Source of the DNA: Fasciolopsis buskii
Taxonomy: Eukaryota; Platyhelminthes; Trematoda; Plagiorchiida; Fasciolidae
NCBI GenBank assembly: GCA_008360955.1
Contig: LUCM01006867.1
Span: 303,100 to 367,099, forward strand
Direction of reading: 5' to 3'
Length of the DNA stretch: 64,000 nt
Part shown: one piece after another, positions 14,648 through 42,479 of the stretch
Layout of the letters: each line of letters starts with the position of its first letter
Position numbering within the stretch: position 1 is the stretch's first letter
The notes under the pieces: generated by a model
The model's database searches: none
The model's input: only the letters and a program-made list of their open reading frames with translations
Told to the model about the DNA's origin: nothing
Program-made: the position numbers and the translations under genes

Positions 14648-16160
14648 GAAGACTGATGCATTTTGGCGTTCTGAGTGTTACTTGTTTCATCTAGGATCAT
14701 TCGAGAGATTCAAAAAATAAAATGAATAAAGACAGAAAATTCGATGCTTTTTCCGGTCTTTTTTCCCGCTGAGCAATTTTACGGCATCTTTTGTACTGGT
14801 TTGAATGTGTATTGCTTTTTAAATAGGTCTGTGTGTGTGTGTGTGTGTTTGTTCGTATGTCGATCCGCTTGTCTTCGAGCAACGGCCAACGTGAAGCAGC
14901 TGCCTTTTTCACGGTCGTATATTGAGATGCTTGCTGAAGTTCAATAGAAACATGATTAGGCTGGCCAAATTGGATGGATATTGATGGAGCCGACCGACGG
15001 ACGGAGGGAAAGACAGAATTGTTGTGTTCTGTCAAATTCTGCCGAAATTTTCTGAGAATTTCAAATCGACCGAACAGGTGGTACATTTTCCCGTAACCTA
15101 GCTTACTATGGGGAAATTTAGACCGAAATTGCAAATGTATGTTTCGTGCATGTTTGTGTTTGTGTGCGTGCGTGCGTGCGTGTGCGTATAAGTCAGGTGG
15201 TATACCGTAGCATTATCGAATGACATTGATGTAATGAGGACATCATTTTCCGAACCATCTAGTTGCTTATCTATACATTTAATGACTTATTGAACCAGCC
15301 TGTGTGCGTGGGCAGAGCAAACGGGTTAAATAAAGGTTCGAACAACTGGACTAAGCCAAGTGACCGGATTACCACAAGAATTTCACGATGCCATCATTGT
15401 TGTTGTGGTTGGTGTTGTTGTTGTTGTTGGTGATGTCGTCGACATTGCAGTTACCTGTGGGCACGATAACTTTTCTCTCAAACACATCCACACACGCACA
15501 CACACACACACACATGTGTGTGTGTGTGCATACAATTCTTGCTCATCGTCCATCAGCTTCTTGCTTTTTATCGGCCGGGAATTTGGAACGGAAAAAAATG
15601 TTCTTTTGTTTTCTCCATGGTGTTAGATGCTGATACGAGTAAAGACTATGGTTCATTTAGGATATTTTGTTGTATACTCATGGATGAAGACCACACGGTC
15701 CGCCTTCATCTTGAGTCACTGGGCTAGTTTGAACCAACCTGAGGGAGTGGGAAAATGACCACGTGTATGTTTGCACGCATGTTTGTTTGTGTGTGTTTGT
15801 GTGTGTATTTGTGTTTATGAGAGCAAGAGAGCAAACTGCTTCGGCAGAATTTGTGGAACACAGCTGACACCGTTCTCACAGGTGTCTGAGAACTTTTCAT
15901 CTTGTGGACATAATTCTAATACACTTGTGTGTGTGTGTGTGTGTGTGCATTTTTGTTTGATCGCTGCACACTCACCTCATTGGAGCTTCGATGTTCTTTA
16001 AATGATGTCGATGGTGTGGTTTGTCCAGCGAAGATAGCGGACCTTTGACGGGGTGTGTTGATGCTCTTGTCTCGACCAAAGCATCTAGTCATCTCGAGCA
16101 GAAAACATGCACACACGAAAATACGAACGGCAAGCAGCCATAGACGAACGGACACTCTAG
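14648..16160. repeat. 1,513-bp block, copy 1 of a perfect tandem pair
   Basis: This block runs from GAAGACTGATGC to GGACACTCTAG and appears base for base again at 16171-17683, offset by 1,523 bp. It contains several TG/CA microsatellites and no recognisable gene. The frames in it (a 145-codon minus frame and others) are duplicated with it and look random. The copies flank a 10-N gap exactly, so they are most simply the same contig end represented twice. Confidence 0.95.
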
Positions 16161-16170
16161 NNNNNNNNNN
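16161..16170. other. 10-N scaffold gap
   Basis: Exactly ten Ns sit between the end of one 1,513-bp copy and the start of the identical next copy. This pattern is typical of two overlapping contig ends that were scaffolded but not merged. Confidence 0.97.
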
Positions 16171-17683
16171 GAAGACTGATGCATTTTGGCGTTCTGAGTG
16201 TTACTTGTTTCATCTAGGATCATTCGAGAGATTCAAAAAATAAAATGAATAAAGACAGAAAATTCGATGCTTTTTCCGGTCTTTTTTCCCGCTGAGCAAT
16301 TTTACGGCATCTTTTGTACTGGTTTGAATGTGTATTGCTTTTTAAATAGGTCTGTGTGTGTGTGTGTGTGTTTGTTCGTATGTCGATCCGCTTGTCTTCG
16401 AGCAACGGCCAACGTGAAGCAGCTGCCTTTTTCACGGTCGTATATTGAGATGCTTGCTGAAGTTCAATAGAAACATGATTAGGCTGGCCAAATTGGATGG
16501 ATATTGATGGAGCCGACCGACGGACGGAGGGAAAGACAGAATTGTTGTGTTCTGTCAAATTCTGCCGAAATTTTCTGAGAATTTCAAATCGACCGAACAG
16601 GTGGTACATTTTCCCGTAACCTAGCTTACTATGGGGAAATTTAGACCGAAATTGCAAATGTATGTTTCGTGCATGTTTGTGTTTGTGTGCGTGCGTGCGT
16701 GCGTGTGCGTATAAGTCAGGTGGTATACCGTAGCATTATCGAATGACATTGATGTAATGAGGACATCATTTTCCGAACCATCTAGTTGCTTATCTATACA
16801 TTTAATGACTTATTGAACCAGCCTGTGTGCGTGGGCAGAGCAAACGGGTTAAATAAAGGTTCGAACAACTGGACTAAGCCAAGTGACCGGATTACCACAA
16901 GAATTTCACGATGCCATCATTGTTGTTGTGGTTGGTGTTGTTGTTGTTGTTGGTGATGTCGTCGACATTGCAGTTACCTGTGGGCACGATAACTTTTCTC
17001 TCAAACACATCCACACACGCACACACACACACACACATGTGTGTGTGTGTGCATACAATTCTTGCTCATCGTCCATCAGCTTCTTGCTTTTTATCGGCCG
17101 GGAATTTGGAACGGAAAAAAATGTTCTTTTGTTTTCTCCATGGTGTTAGATGCTGATACGAGTAAAGACTATGGTTCATTTAGGATATTTTGTTGTATAC
17201 TCATGGATGAAGACCACACGGTCCGCCTTCATCTTGAGTCACTGGGCTAGTTTGAACCAACCTGAGGGAGTGGGAAAATGACCACGTGTATGTTTGCACG
17301 CATGTTTGTTTGTGTGTGTTTGTGTGTGTATTTGTGTTTATGAGAGCAAGAGAGCAAACTGCTTCGGCAGAATTTGTGGAACACAGCTGACACCGTTCTC
17401 ACAGGTGTCTGAGAACTTTTCATCTTGTGGACATAATTCTAATACACTTGTGTGTGTGTGTGTGTGTGTGCATTTTTGTTTGATCGCTGCACACTCACCT
17501 CATTGGAGCTTCGATGTTCTTTAAATGATGTCGATGGTGTGGTTTGTCCAGCGAAGATAGCGGACCTTTGACGGGGTGTGTTGATGCTCTTGTCTCGACC
17601 AAAGCATCTAGTCATCTCGAGCAGAAAACATGCACACACGAAAATACGAACGGCAAGCAGCCATAGACGAACGGACACTCTAG
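16171..17683. repeat. 1,513-bp block, copy 2 of a perfect tandem pair
   Basis: No difference from copy 1 was seen over the compared length, including the lengths of the TG and CA microsatellites, which would be expected to diverge quickly in a genuine old duplication. Sequence continues past the block only after this copy (AAAAATTTGCC onward). Confidence 0.95.
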
Positions 17684-20600
17684 AAAAATTTGCCATAAAT
17701 TTTTTTTTACAGTAGTCCAGTACGATAAGATAGCGAGGATAAGCAATTAATTATCGATTATTTCGTAGACAACTACTTATGACCGGACGAATGTGAAATT
17801 GAATTGCAAAATAGGTGAACAAATAGACTGGGATAAAACAACAGACTGTGAACAAATATTTATCAAGTTGAATTGAGTTTAGTTCAATTGTGTTGGGTTG
17901 AATTTAATTCGTTATTGTCACGAGAAATTTGACGAAGCAAATAGGTTACATTACTTAGATGTTTGATTTAACACTTGCAATTGTCCCTGGTTCGAAGTGT
18001 CGTTTCCCTGAGACGATAAAACATTATTATGTCGGGTAGCCTTTCAACCTGTCAGTTAAACCTCGGGATCATCTCTGTTTGCACGGCTGATTCATTCACC
18101 CAATTGGGAAATTCCGAGCAGGATGCGTGTCTGTCGTACCTCAAAACCGACGTGAATGAAAACAAGTCGAACACCTTAACTGTTAGACCGAGGAAGTTGG
18201 TAAAGCAAAACAGACCATTTTTGTTTCTAAACATCGTAAAACAGATGGAAATCAGGAGACAGTAACCTACTCTGTGCCAACAACCGGGCCCTTATTCTAT
18301 CAACTTGGTGTGCGTTTTTTGCAAATGTGAACCAGTAAATTGCATTAAACACTAACTGACACACGGTGAACTGACGCCGAAGTTTGCACATGCAATTACA
18401 CAATTCCAAATCGGTAGTCGTGTTGGGTATATTCGTTTGAATTGGGCCTCCGAATGAGAAAATGTAACCTATGAAGTCGTTGTTGTGCTCGTGGCTGGTT
18501 AAAATCAAACAGATCCAATGACCCCTTGTGTAACAAATCGTGTAATAATTTCGTACTAAACTGTCCATTTCGCGTTTGATAAATGCACAAATTTAATTCT
18601 TCTCCAATCCGAAATGAAATATGGCAAACCGATACAAAAAAGGACTATCACAAAGCTTACGTTTTAGCCTCGCCAACTAACCGAAAGATTTGTCCATTCC
18701 TGTCCGCTGTGACTAATTTCGGAAATTAGGAATTTTTCTTTTTTGTCTAGGACCGCCAAAGTGTTACCACTGCCAAGCAATCGGACACTCAACAGGATTT
18801 GGCGTTCATTAATGCTTTCACGAATTCACCCGAATTCGCATCAACCTTCTGTCGGACTGATTTCATACATCATATAGTTTTGTAATCTATTTTCAAACTA
18901 ATTGGATGAATGCCAATTGAAAATGTTTCTTGTGTTGGAGTAAAAAACAATACTTGTTACAACGAATTTTAGAGCTCATTTGAAAATTGAATTTTATTCG
19001 AGATAGTTTGTCACCTCTTCATTCATTTCGTCTTTCCTTTGCAGTACATTGTAGACTGTATTTTTTCATACTTAACGTTTATTTTGAGTTACTCTAAAAT
19101 TGTTGTTATACGATTTGAAAGAATTATTTTTATTACGGTGGCATAAGTCCTCAATCTTCTGACACTCAGACACAATGTAAATCACGTGAATGAACTGAAT
19201 CACTTGCCCGAAAAATGTTTCCCGAGAATGCCTATCCGAGGTGATCTGAACGTCGTATTCAAATGTTGGTAACTGACAGTTAGCCGAACGATTGACTTTT
19301 CAATGCAATCCAAATTCAATTCGGATCCGAAATATAATTCACTTCTATCCTCCAGAGTTCATGAATTATGAAAAACCGTAAATCGATGTTTGTAGCGTTT
19401 CGACCGAGCTGGCCTCGATTATTGAGCCGGGCATTTAGATGGCATGTATTTCATCACCAATAGGATGAAACTGTCAGTGCACAGGCATAATTGACTGTAG
19501 TTTTGTGCATTATTTATAAGATGTCTCTTTTTAACTGGTGGAATGATCGTATGACCTTGAACTGCTATCGAGACGAGTTTAAATAATCCATAACCCAGGG
19601 CTAACTAACTTGCAGTTGTCCATTCAAAATTATATTGTGATCCCGGTCGTCCGACTTAGTCGAAAGGAATGGATTCTTTGGGATAAATTTTGACACCACG
19701 GATGACGAATCTGATTACCGTAAGAATTTGAGAAAATGGAAAAATCTGCTGACCGAATTTTGGCGGAACATGAAATTCTAAAGTTCCATGAACTGATGAA
19801 ATCCAGTCGGGAGAGTCTAGTGGCTGACATCCGACACACGTGATCAGTCACCGTAAGTTCTAGTCATGATCAATACTTGGTGGATTTGTATTGGTGATGA
19901 TTGTCGCCAAATAAGAGACATTTTTACAGTGATTTTGTTGTCACCAAAGGTGAGATAAGCATCAATACTCAATGTTCATTTGCTGCAGAAGCAAATCAAA
20001 TCGATAAATATTGAAAGCATCGAAATGCACAAATAAAGATGAACATTCATGATTTTTTCTACCCAGTGGTTTTTAGAGAAAGTCGAAAAAACAGACATTT
20101 TGCTTTTTAGATGAATTTATTAGAGTCCATTCGAGTTCCGTTTGATGAATAACTGCTTAATAGGCGTGCAAGTTTGACAATTAACTACTATTTAAAATGG
20201 AATAAGATGGTATGTTTTCATGCAAGCCACGTGATACAGTCCAGCACAACAAGCTAGCTTGCGTAGACAAGTAGCCAATGATCATCATGACGTGAAGGGC
20301 TAGTGAAATCCCAACATTCCGCCAAGGTGGTTGGACAGAATAGATTCGAGCAATCAGAATATTTCAAAACTTTGTATGTAAATACAAGATTGATAAATAC
20401 AACTTGAAAACGTTTCCGTTCTGCTGTGGTCTTCTTGTTGATTTTACTCTTCTGGCTTGGGTCGAAACTAATCCAGTACTTACTGGCAACTCACACCTGC
20501 TCATTACCATGACTGATCGAATTCCGTATACTAATTACAATTGCAAATACTACAAATACACAGCCAGTTGTCAATTGATAAAAATAACAAGCATATGGAT

Positions 20601-20879
20601 CGTTTATGTTCTAACGGTAAATGCTACTCACTGGCATTAAAACTAGTCACCATTTTCAAAGTACCTGATCTGATACAGGAAAAGAGGTAGAAAATATCCC
20701 ACCACCAATGGTGTCTTACCAACTCTTTAGAGTAACGTGTTTTCTTCCTCAGTGGGGCTGTTTTTCCACCAGCAGTTCGCCAGGTAAACCGAAGTCTTTC
20801 TTTCGACAGCATTTTTCTGTTTTCATGAGCTCCGAAACAACTGTGCAGTGATCTGATAATATTTTGTTTCTATAAAATC
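17684..20879. other. Upstream region of the PTF1A-like gene
   Basis: No supported gene. This 3.2 kb would hold the 5' UTR, promoter or enhancers of the downstream bHLH gene. No element can be assigned with confidence by eye. A TATAAAA word lies at 20871-20877, only 31 bp before the ATG. Confidence 0.4.
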
Positions 20880-20891
20880 TTTCCATTTTAG
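20880..20891 (+). promoter_or_regulatory. Probable 3' splice acceptor just upstream of the PTF1A-like start codon
   Basis: A pyrimidine-rich stretch ends in TTTTAG at 20886-20891, ten bases before the ATG at 20902. It could end a 5'-UTR intron or accept a trans-spliced leader, a process known in flatworms. The nearby TATAAAA word would place a transcription start at or past the ATG, so a promoter reading is less likely. Confidence 0.45.
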
Positions 20892-20901
20892 CATTTACGA
20901 T

Positions 20902-35746
<14,845 letters not shown>

Positions 35747-36036
35747 AAATTATTTCATCTACACTGATGATTATCGTTCTACACACTATCCCTTCTGGAT
35801 CAAATATCCATCTCAACGAATCCAACCACATTCCATTCATCTATCCACTCACCGGCCATCCAATCTGCTAAACCGAAGTCCGAGAACCGTAGCTCGTTTC
35901 AATACACACTGGAATTCTAATGATTATTCCAATGTCCCACGCTTCGACCACTTTGTACAGTCACGTCTTCAGATAACTAACTAATCATACTTCGTGTAAT
36001 TTGTTATCAAATACTACGCTGATGATCCATACACCG
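35747..36036 (+). other. Predicted 3' UTR of the PTF1A-like gene
   Basis: AT-rich sequence between the TGA and the first good polyadenylation signal. No further coding sequence is apparent. Confidence 0.5.
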
Positions 36037-36042
36037 AATAAA
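36037..36042 (+). promoter_or_regulatory. AATAAA polyadenylation signal, PTF1A-like gene
   Basis: First canonical AATAAA found downstream of the stop, about 290 bp away on the same strand. Confidence 0.5.
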
Positions 36043-37654
36043 TCATCATTCCAACTTTCATCAACTAATAGCTCATTACTCATCTATATTGGTTAAACAT
36101 GCGTAAAATAGGCTCTATCCGTTATTCCTGTACAAATCGGCGGTCACAGCGAAGTCCCACCGAAGGAACTTGGAAGCGAAGAGAAAGTGGCAGTAATTCA
36201 GTTGGCATTTGCAAAACGATTATTATTTTTTTGTGACGAAACGACGAGTTGCTTCAACATCACTAGTCGACGGATGTTAATAGCACCGGGTAAAGAATCA
36301 TCTCGTGGGTTTGGTCACGAGATTGACGTAGGCATCAAACAAGTTATTATCTCAGATCAAGATTTTCGGGATCGATTTACAACTCAAAATTTTACGTGTT
36401 TCATTACCCGTGCACGTCCACTATGTTCCAACTGGGACTCAGATTAGGGATCACTGTTTTGAAATCAAACATTTCACCTGCTTAAACACGTTGGGACAGA
36501 TTTGAAATGTCCAACAATTTTTTGACTGAAGAATTTGATATGATGTTCAAATGACAGATCATATAGCATCAACATCTAACTAACCAAAGAAAACCACAGA
36601 AAAGCGGGCCAACTATTGATTTCTTACTGAGAATAACCAATAGTGTACATCAGCCGGGCCCGAACAGGGCTTAAAACCAGGGACAAATGATTATGATTCC
36701 AGTGTAATTGGTTGCAAAATCCAGTAATCGACTAGAAAGCAATTTCACGTTTGATAAACACTTGTGATCCGATGCGGATAACTTTGCTGCTTGGTTGTCA
36801 AGTGAGATCTCGCAACCCTCTATTCCAGACTCAGACGGAATGTGACGAACATATTTGGCTGTCGTCATAGAAGGATTGAGCACTTATATCTCTTTACTGT
36901 TTTCATTGATTACAATGATTCGTGATGCTATCTATTACGGACATTCTCGCTACTGAGAGTTCGCATAACCCTTTGAGAAGTCTCAATCCCATTTGGTCTG
37001 GTATGTTTACTGTTTGACGAGTTACGATTTGTTTGTTTTTTACTTACAACGAAAAAAGGAATTCCAGGATATATGCGGAGTGAAATCTTCACAGTACTAG
37101 GAATTTCGACTTAAAAAAAAACGATTTCAGCCACGCAATTAGACTACCGCGGTAAACGGATTAAATGCGACTAGAGATCCAAACAATGTTTCAGTCATTC
37201 GCAACATTAAGCTAACAATGGTGAATTGGATCAAACTGCAATGTCAAAGTTTTTCACATCTCAACCATCTGGGATCCTGCTAACGAACACAGTCTCAATT
37301 TGATCAACTAATCAATTACATCAATTTATTGTTTAATCGATTTTCTTAGATGTTATCATTGATCAGTTAATTGATGTAGAGAGAACATGGACAGTGTTTC
37401 GATTCACGATCACCCATCCAAAGTCCCCGTCACCGTTACGACTCGATTAGGATGCATTGCAGATGACCACAAGCTTGATAAGATGAATGTCCCGGACTTC
37501 TGCTATGACTGCCCTTCAGTGACGAGATGAACCTTGGCACCGCGGCACGTCAAATGAATTTCCAGTTAGGCAAATTGTGATATTATGTCTAAAAGTTGGA
37601 TAGGAATAGTGGAATGCGAAATACTGTAATAAAATTTGTCAAAACAGAAACAAG
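36043..37654. other. Intergenic, no gene recognised
   Basis: AT-rich sequence without recognisable domains. Frames are under 90 codons and lack support. Confidence 0.45.
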
Positions 37655-38712
37655 GTGCGTATCACGAGATGCAAGCATTTCGTCTTCCCCGCTCGAATTG
37701 TGAAAGTGAAATATTACACGTCGCACAAAGTAGATTGCGACCAACATAGCTGACTAAATTAGATGGTGATTTGGTTAAGCAAATGGTCACTTTTGAATAA
37801 GCACTTGTTTCTCTTCTACGGTGACCGGTCCTCTACGTCTTATACTGTTCGATGAAACTCGTATGGGAAGTTGAAACCAATCGGAACGCAGACGACCCAC
37901 GTGAAAAGGGGTCACCAAAATACACAAGTCTGGAGTTCTATTGAAACCCATTTTATGCATACAAAACTCAGCGTGTCAGAAAGCCACTCGATGGCACTTG
38001 GATCCAAAACCCCATTAAAAAGGTTTTATTGCATTTAAATTTAAAGGTGACCATTTGTTGAACCAAACCACCAGAAATCTCAAATCGATCATCCGACATA
38101 CGCGTGCATTCACCAGCACAATTACTTCTATCATAAACAATCAAAAGGTTACCAATCCAGAATCACTCAAACTGTCTTCATGATCCTAATGTCTCGCACG
38201 TTGTCAATCAGTTCACCTGCAGTCGCGGTGACGCGCATGTCGCCAAAACGGATCGCTGCTTGACTCAACGGGTATTGGAACACATGCCGAAATAATTGTC
38301 ACAATCGACAACCTAATCTTCAATGACCATCTATACCGAGGCAAAATCTCCAACGTCTTCGATCGCGAAGTACCTAGTCGCATCGGATCACAAAGTTGGC
38401 TAAATCCAATCTTTCAAAATACTAGTGGGAAATACAAACCCCACACACTATATCTGCATGCACCAGCCAACACATTGGGCGCAGAAACCGTGGACCGTGA
38501 GTATTCGTCTACTTCGGTGTTAACTCGCATGACATTCTCCCATTTGTCACTCCACTCTATCGGAAAATGTGTGTACACATACATATCTATATATATTTAT
38601 AAAATTTTCCATCTAATTTAGTCAGCTATGTTGGTCGCAATCTACTTTGTGCGACTTGTAATGTTTCACGTTCACGATCGAGCGGAGAAGACGAAATGCT
38701 TGCACCTCGTGA
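37655..38712 (+). mobile_element. Penelope-like element fragment: GIY-YIG segment between inverted repeats
   Basis: Inverted arms of about 105-110 bp lie at 37655-37766 and 38609-38712; both contain the reverse-complementary block running from TGCAAGCATTTCGTCTT to TAGCTGACTAAATTAGATGG. Between them, at about 38190-38430 (+), an interrupted frame reads QFTCSRGDAHVAKTDRCLTQ then RVLEHMPK, followed in another frame by SIAKYLVASDHKV and SFKIL. This is the pattern of the GIY-YIG endonuclease of Penelope-like elements (CSCG..YVGRT, ..R..EH.P, ..HL..S.H.V). The catalytic Tyr of the second motif is replaced (AHVAKT) and there are stops, so it is dead. No reverse transcriptase was seen. Confidence 0.7.
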
Positions 38713-39839
38713 CATGTGTCCTTTTTGACAAATACATATATTATTAAATTTGTCTCCCGGGCATGTAATGCACCGGGCACATGACAAATTCAACGCATGT
38801 TGAATCTCGTATCGCACGGCTAACCAACTAGGTTGTGATCACTTTGGCTTTGTTTGACAAGAGCGATGAATAAAACGATACATTCACTAATCAAACAATC
38901 AAACAGCAACAAACCGTACTGAACAAGAATGACGAACAAGTCACATTCTAGAAAACGTAGTGCAATTAAGTAGTTGATTGCAAATAAAATGGCCTATGTC
39001 GCTCCCGGTTCATTTCCAGTATTCCGGGCATTTTTTCCCCGGTAGTCGACCATAACGCTTTGCACACGGATAAAAATCTGTTCGCGTTTCATCTAGCGAA
39101 TTGGGTTAATAGTACAAAATTTAATGCCATCCGACTTGAGCTTTCAAATGAACAAAGGATGAATGAAATTTTGATTTTCGCTTTAACACTGTTTATTTAG
39201 AACTTTTTTGATGTTAGACTTATTAAGCATCAAAAACGAGACTTGGCTTCAGAACAGAACTCTGAACATCCTATAAGAATAGGGACTCCAGGTCCTCGGA
39301 AGCAACTTACAACCATGTTCGTGTGCATGAACTCAGTCATTGATTATCGCGCAACATTTTGCTCTGACTGACTGCCCTTGGGATGCCATTCTCAGCACAG
39401 CAACCGCATGTTGTTCGTCCAACCTTGTACTCGGGAAGGATCAACTTCGAGTTTCTTTCTCATTAGACCTCTCAAGTGATTCATCTCGATCACCTCACCC
39501 AGGCTTTGAACCCGGGCATCTTCGTTTGGAAAGCATTTGTGTCACCGACCTGAGTTAAAGGATAGTAATCGTGTCTCCCTTTGAAGCTGTCGGACGTTGT
39601 TGACCTTCACTGAAGACTGCACCTGAGCAAACTTGACCCAGTGTTTGGGATCAGCCTGGAGGTGCTGGGCTAGTGCTTCCAGAGTGCAAGGTTGGCCGGA
39701 CGACATGCGGTTTGGATGTTGAGAGTGGAATCCGAAGGGCAGCCGGTCATGGAAAAATTTCGCCAGTCCCACACACTGGTAGCCACTAATGGTGAGACAT
39801 ATCTTGCAAAATGTGGCAGTGCCTGTGACAAGAAATTAC
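38713..39839. other. Intergenic, no confident gene
   Basis: At about 39480-39560 the minus strand has a tRNA-like pair of words (CAGGTCGGTGAC and GGGTTCAAAGCC). A 76-codon minus frame at 39542-39772 (with ALAQHLQADPKHWVKFAQ) looks non-random and is GC-richer than its surroundings, but is not recognised. Confidence 0.4.
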
Positions 39840-40027
39840 ACAATTTTATCTTTTTTATCTTTTATTTTTTGCTTTATTATTTACAAGATAACTATTTGCG
39901 TCATTCGTCAGGAAGGGAGCCGCGGCCGACAGAGGGCTGCCAAGCGGAGGAGTTGACCGGCAGTGGAAGGATTCGAACCCGCGACCTTCACGTCCAAACG
40001 TCACGACCTTACCCACCTGCCCACTGT
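39840..40027 (-). repeat. SINE-like repeat family B, copy 2
   Basis: About 188 bp. The left end is T-rich (TTTTATCTTTTTTATC), then comes a unique body with GGAGCCGCGGCC and GAGGGCTGCCAAG. The right end reads on the minus strand as a tRNA-like head with GGGTTCGAATCC (a near-perfect B-box) and GGTGGGTAAGGTC upstream. Orientation, pol III promoter words and an A-rich 3' tail together fit a tRNA-derived SINE. Confidence 0.8.
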
Positions 40028-40590
40028 TACTCTAGTGCGGAGTCAAATCCACGATGGATTAGCATAGTTTCCGTTCCAACGTGAATGCAATCCAAGACGT
40101 CCGAGATCAGTTAGCCAGGCAACGTGTGACATTAGAGAAAGTCTAATGCCCACTATTATGAGTACAGAGAACTGGCGCTTCATACCTGAACGTTGTGCCT
40201 TTGACCTTGCCAATAAAGGCTGTCACTTGTTCTCTTCCCTGAGATTGATTTCCATACAATTTCGTATTTTCTAAGACATTCTAACCGCAATAAATTGACC
40301 AATGTAGTTCGTACATGATGTACGTGCACATGTAATGATAGTGGATGGACAAAACGGTATCCCAAACTTCATAATCCTGAATGAAGTGGTTCAAAAAGAA
40401 TGCCTGAAAATTGAGAGTACTTTGGTCAGGTTTTGTTCTTCACCTCATATGTCACCGCCGTAAGCACAACAGTCTCTGTTCATACTCCCCAATTTTCGAA
40501 AGAAGTTGCCTTCGGCTGGGATTATCCGAGGCAAATTGAGCAAGTTTAAACTGCAATAATCGCCTTGGCCTTGCGGCTCTGTGTGCATTC

Positions 40591-40629
<39 letters not shown>

Positions 40630-42194
40630 TATGCGTGTATATGTGTATATGTGTATGTATAGCTTCCACATAACACTTGGCTGATTATCTAAACCAGAGA
40701 CTTCACGCATTTATTTGCTCCCGTATCACGAAGACTGTCCAATAAACATCTCGGAGTTCCCCGGTCGAAACATGCGCTTGGCTTAGATTGGAAGTATGCA
40801 AACACGGACAAAGGCGGTAGGATCCGATCAGCCGAGGAAATGGCACACCAGATAACCCTCATATATAAACGTATGCGTGTGCGCATTGTGGATGTACCCA
40901 TGTACGGCGGTGTGTATGCAATACGCACGAACATGGGCAGTAAATAATTTGCTCACGGACAAAGTTTACACCGGGTCCCGTCGAACGAACAAGCCACCTA
41001 GTTAGATGAGTTCAGTCAGTAAACACTACCGGTAGACACGTGACTTTCCATTGACGGATACGGTTGGAGGTTGGTTGGCATGATTGCCGGAGTAAAGAGA
41101 CATTGGAGGATTGTGTTCAACTGCGCTGGGAAGGTAGCAATGCGCAGTCCAGATGACCTGGTGAGACGTGTTGACACACACTGTGTAATAACAGAATCGA
41201 GATGAATTTACTTTCTACGGGGGCTCTAACTCCGTGCGTCCAAACGTGGTGCTCTCTCATGGGCTCACGTACGCGCTACAAGGGTCAGTTACTCACGGAC
41301 TTTTTGTCCTGTACACGTGCGTCCGATTTCGGTCGGCCGAAGGACATACAAAACAGAACGAGGGTGGCGGCGACACGAGAATTTGTGTCAAGACAAATTT
41401 CAATACGCATTCTTTTAATTAAAATGTCAAATTTGAGTAATCAGTAAAAGGTTTTCCGTTCTCCTTTTCCTCAGGGAACACAAATTTGTCAGTGTGGATA
41501 CTTGGATTTCTGACCGTCAATTTGAAAACTCATTCATTTACACATCATCTAACACGTTTTGTTCGGATCGTAGGCAAACTAATTTTGTTCTCCTTCTTCT
41601 TCGTCTTCCTTCTTTGTGTAAGCAAGACGTTCTCTTTTTTCGGTTGCCAAGATTCTTATGAACGAACCGGTATTGGAGATTGTATGGGAAACTGAGGTGA
41701 TGACTGATAAGGGCTCGTGGAATTCTAAGGTCATTGACAAGTGGAATAGGAAAATGTGAAGATCTCAGCGAGGAAAACAAAACAATTAAAGGATGTCTCG
41801 ATTGATGTGAGTAATGTTCTCCAAGCAATACTTTGGAAAAAATAACCAATTATTAATAATTCGTCATTGCTTAACTTGTGACATAGTACAGTTGTACTGT
41901 TGACATGTAATAGATCGTTCCAAATCAAATCAACTAGCTCATCAGTTTGGATTTTCGGTCTACATCGTATGATTGAATCTAGTTTCATGGGATCACATAT
42001 GCATCATTAACGAGTGTAAACATCAGCGAAATAGTTAGGCAGTCTGTTGTCCGTACTCGGTGGTCAGATATGGGTGAATACTTGCAATACATACAGGGAA
42101 TGAAAATAGCCACCGTGATTTTGATTGTCCGGTTGACACGTGGTTGCAAGCGGTCGTGAATGCCTAGCGCACCGGATCAAGTTAGTCAGACAAA
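40028..42194. other. Intergenic, no gene recognised
   Basis: Contains a (TG)n tract at about 40598-40625 and TA/TG variants to 40655. Frames up to about 103 codons show no recognisable family. Confidence 0.45.
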
Positions 42195-42476
42195 AACTCA
42201 CCAAAGTACCACATGACAATTCATCGTGTGATTTCACCGCTCAACCCATCGTTAAGAAACCATGGAAGCATTGTACACTTATTTCATTCCTGTTAGAAAT
42301 CATCAGCAGTGCATATCCACCGCGCTCAAACTGGGATGCGAACCCGGGACGAACGATTCTGAGTCGAACGCCTTAGCCATTACGCTACCGGGCAGGCTCC
42401 GAATGGTATGTTGAACTTCACCACATGATGTTGCACTTATCCGTCACTGATTTGCACGGCCACTGGCCGCTAGCAC
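42195..42476 (-). repeat. Repeat family A copy 2
   Basis: Same order of blocks as copy 1: body, GTGCATATCCACCGCGC, tRNA-like module at about 42320-42400 (minus strand), then the ACTTCACCACATGATGTTGC block. It lies head to head with copy 3. Confidence 0.75.
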
Positions 42477-42479
42477 ACA

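Noticed and set aside
14697..15134. 145-codon minus frame, present again at 16220-16657
   Set aside because: Identical because the surrounding 1,513 bp is duplicated; no domain, TG/CA repeat inside, so conservation is not evidence of coding.
20871..20877. TATAAAA word as the PTF1A promoter
   Set aside because: It is only 31 bp before the ATG, which would put transcription start at or beyond the start codon.
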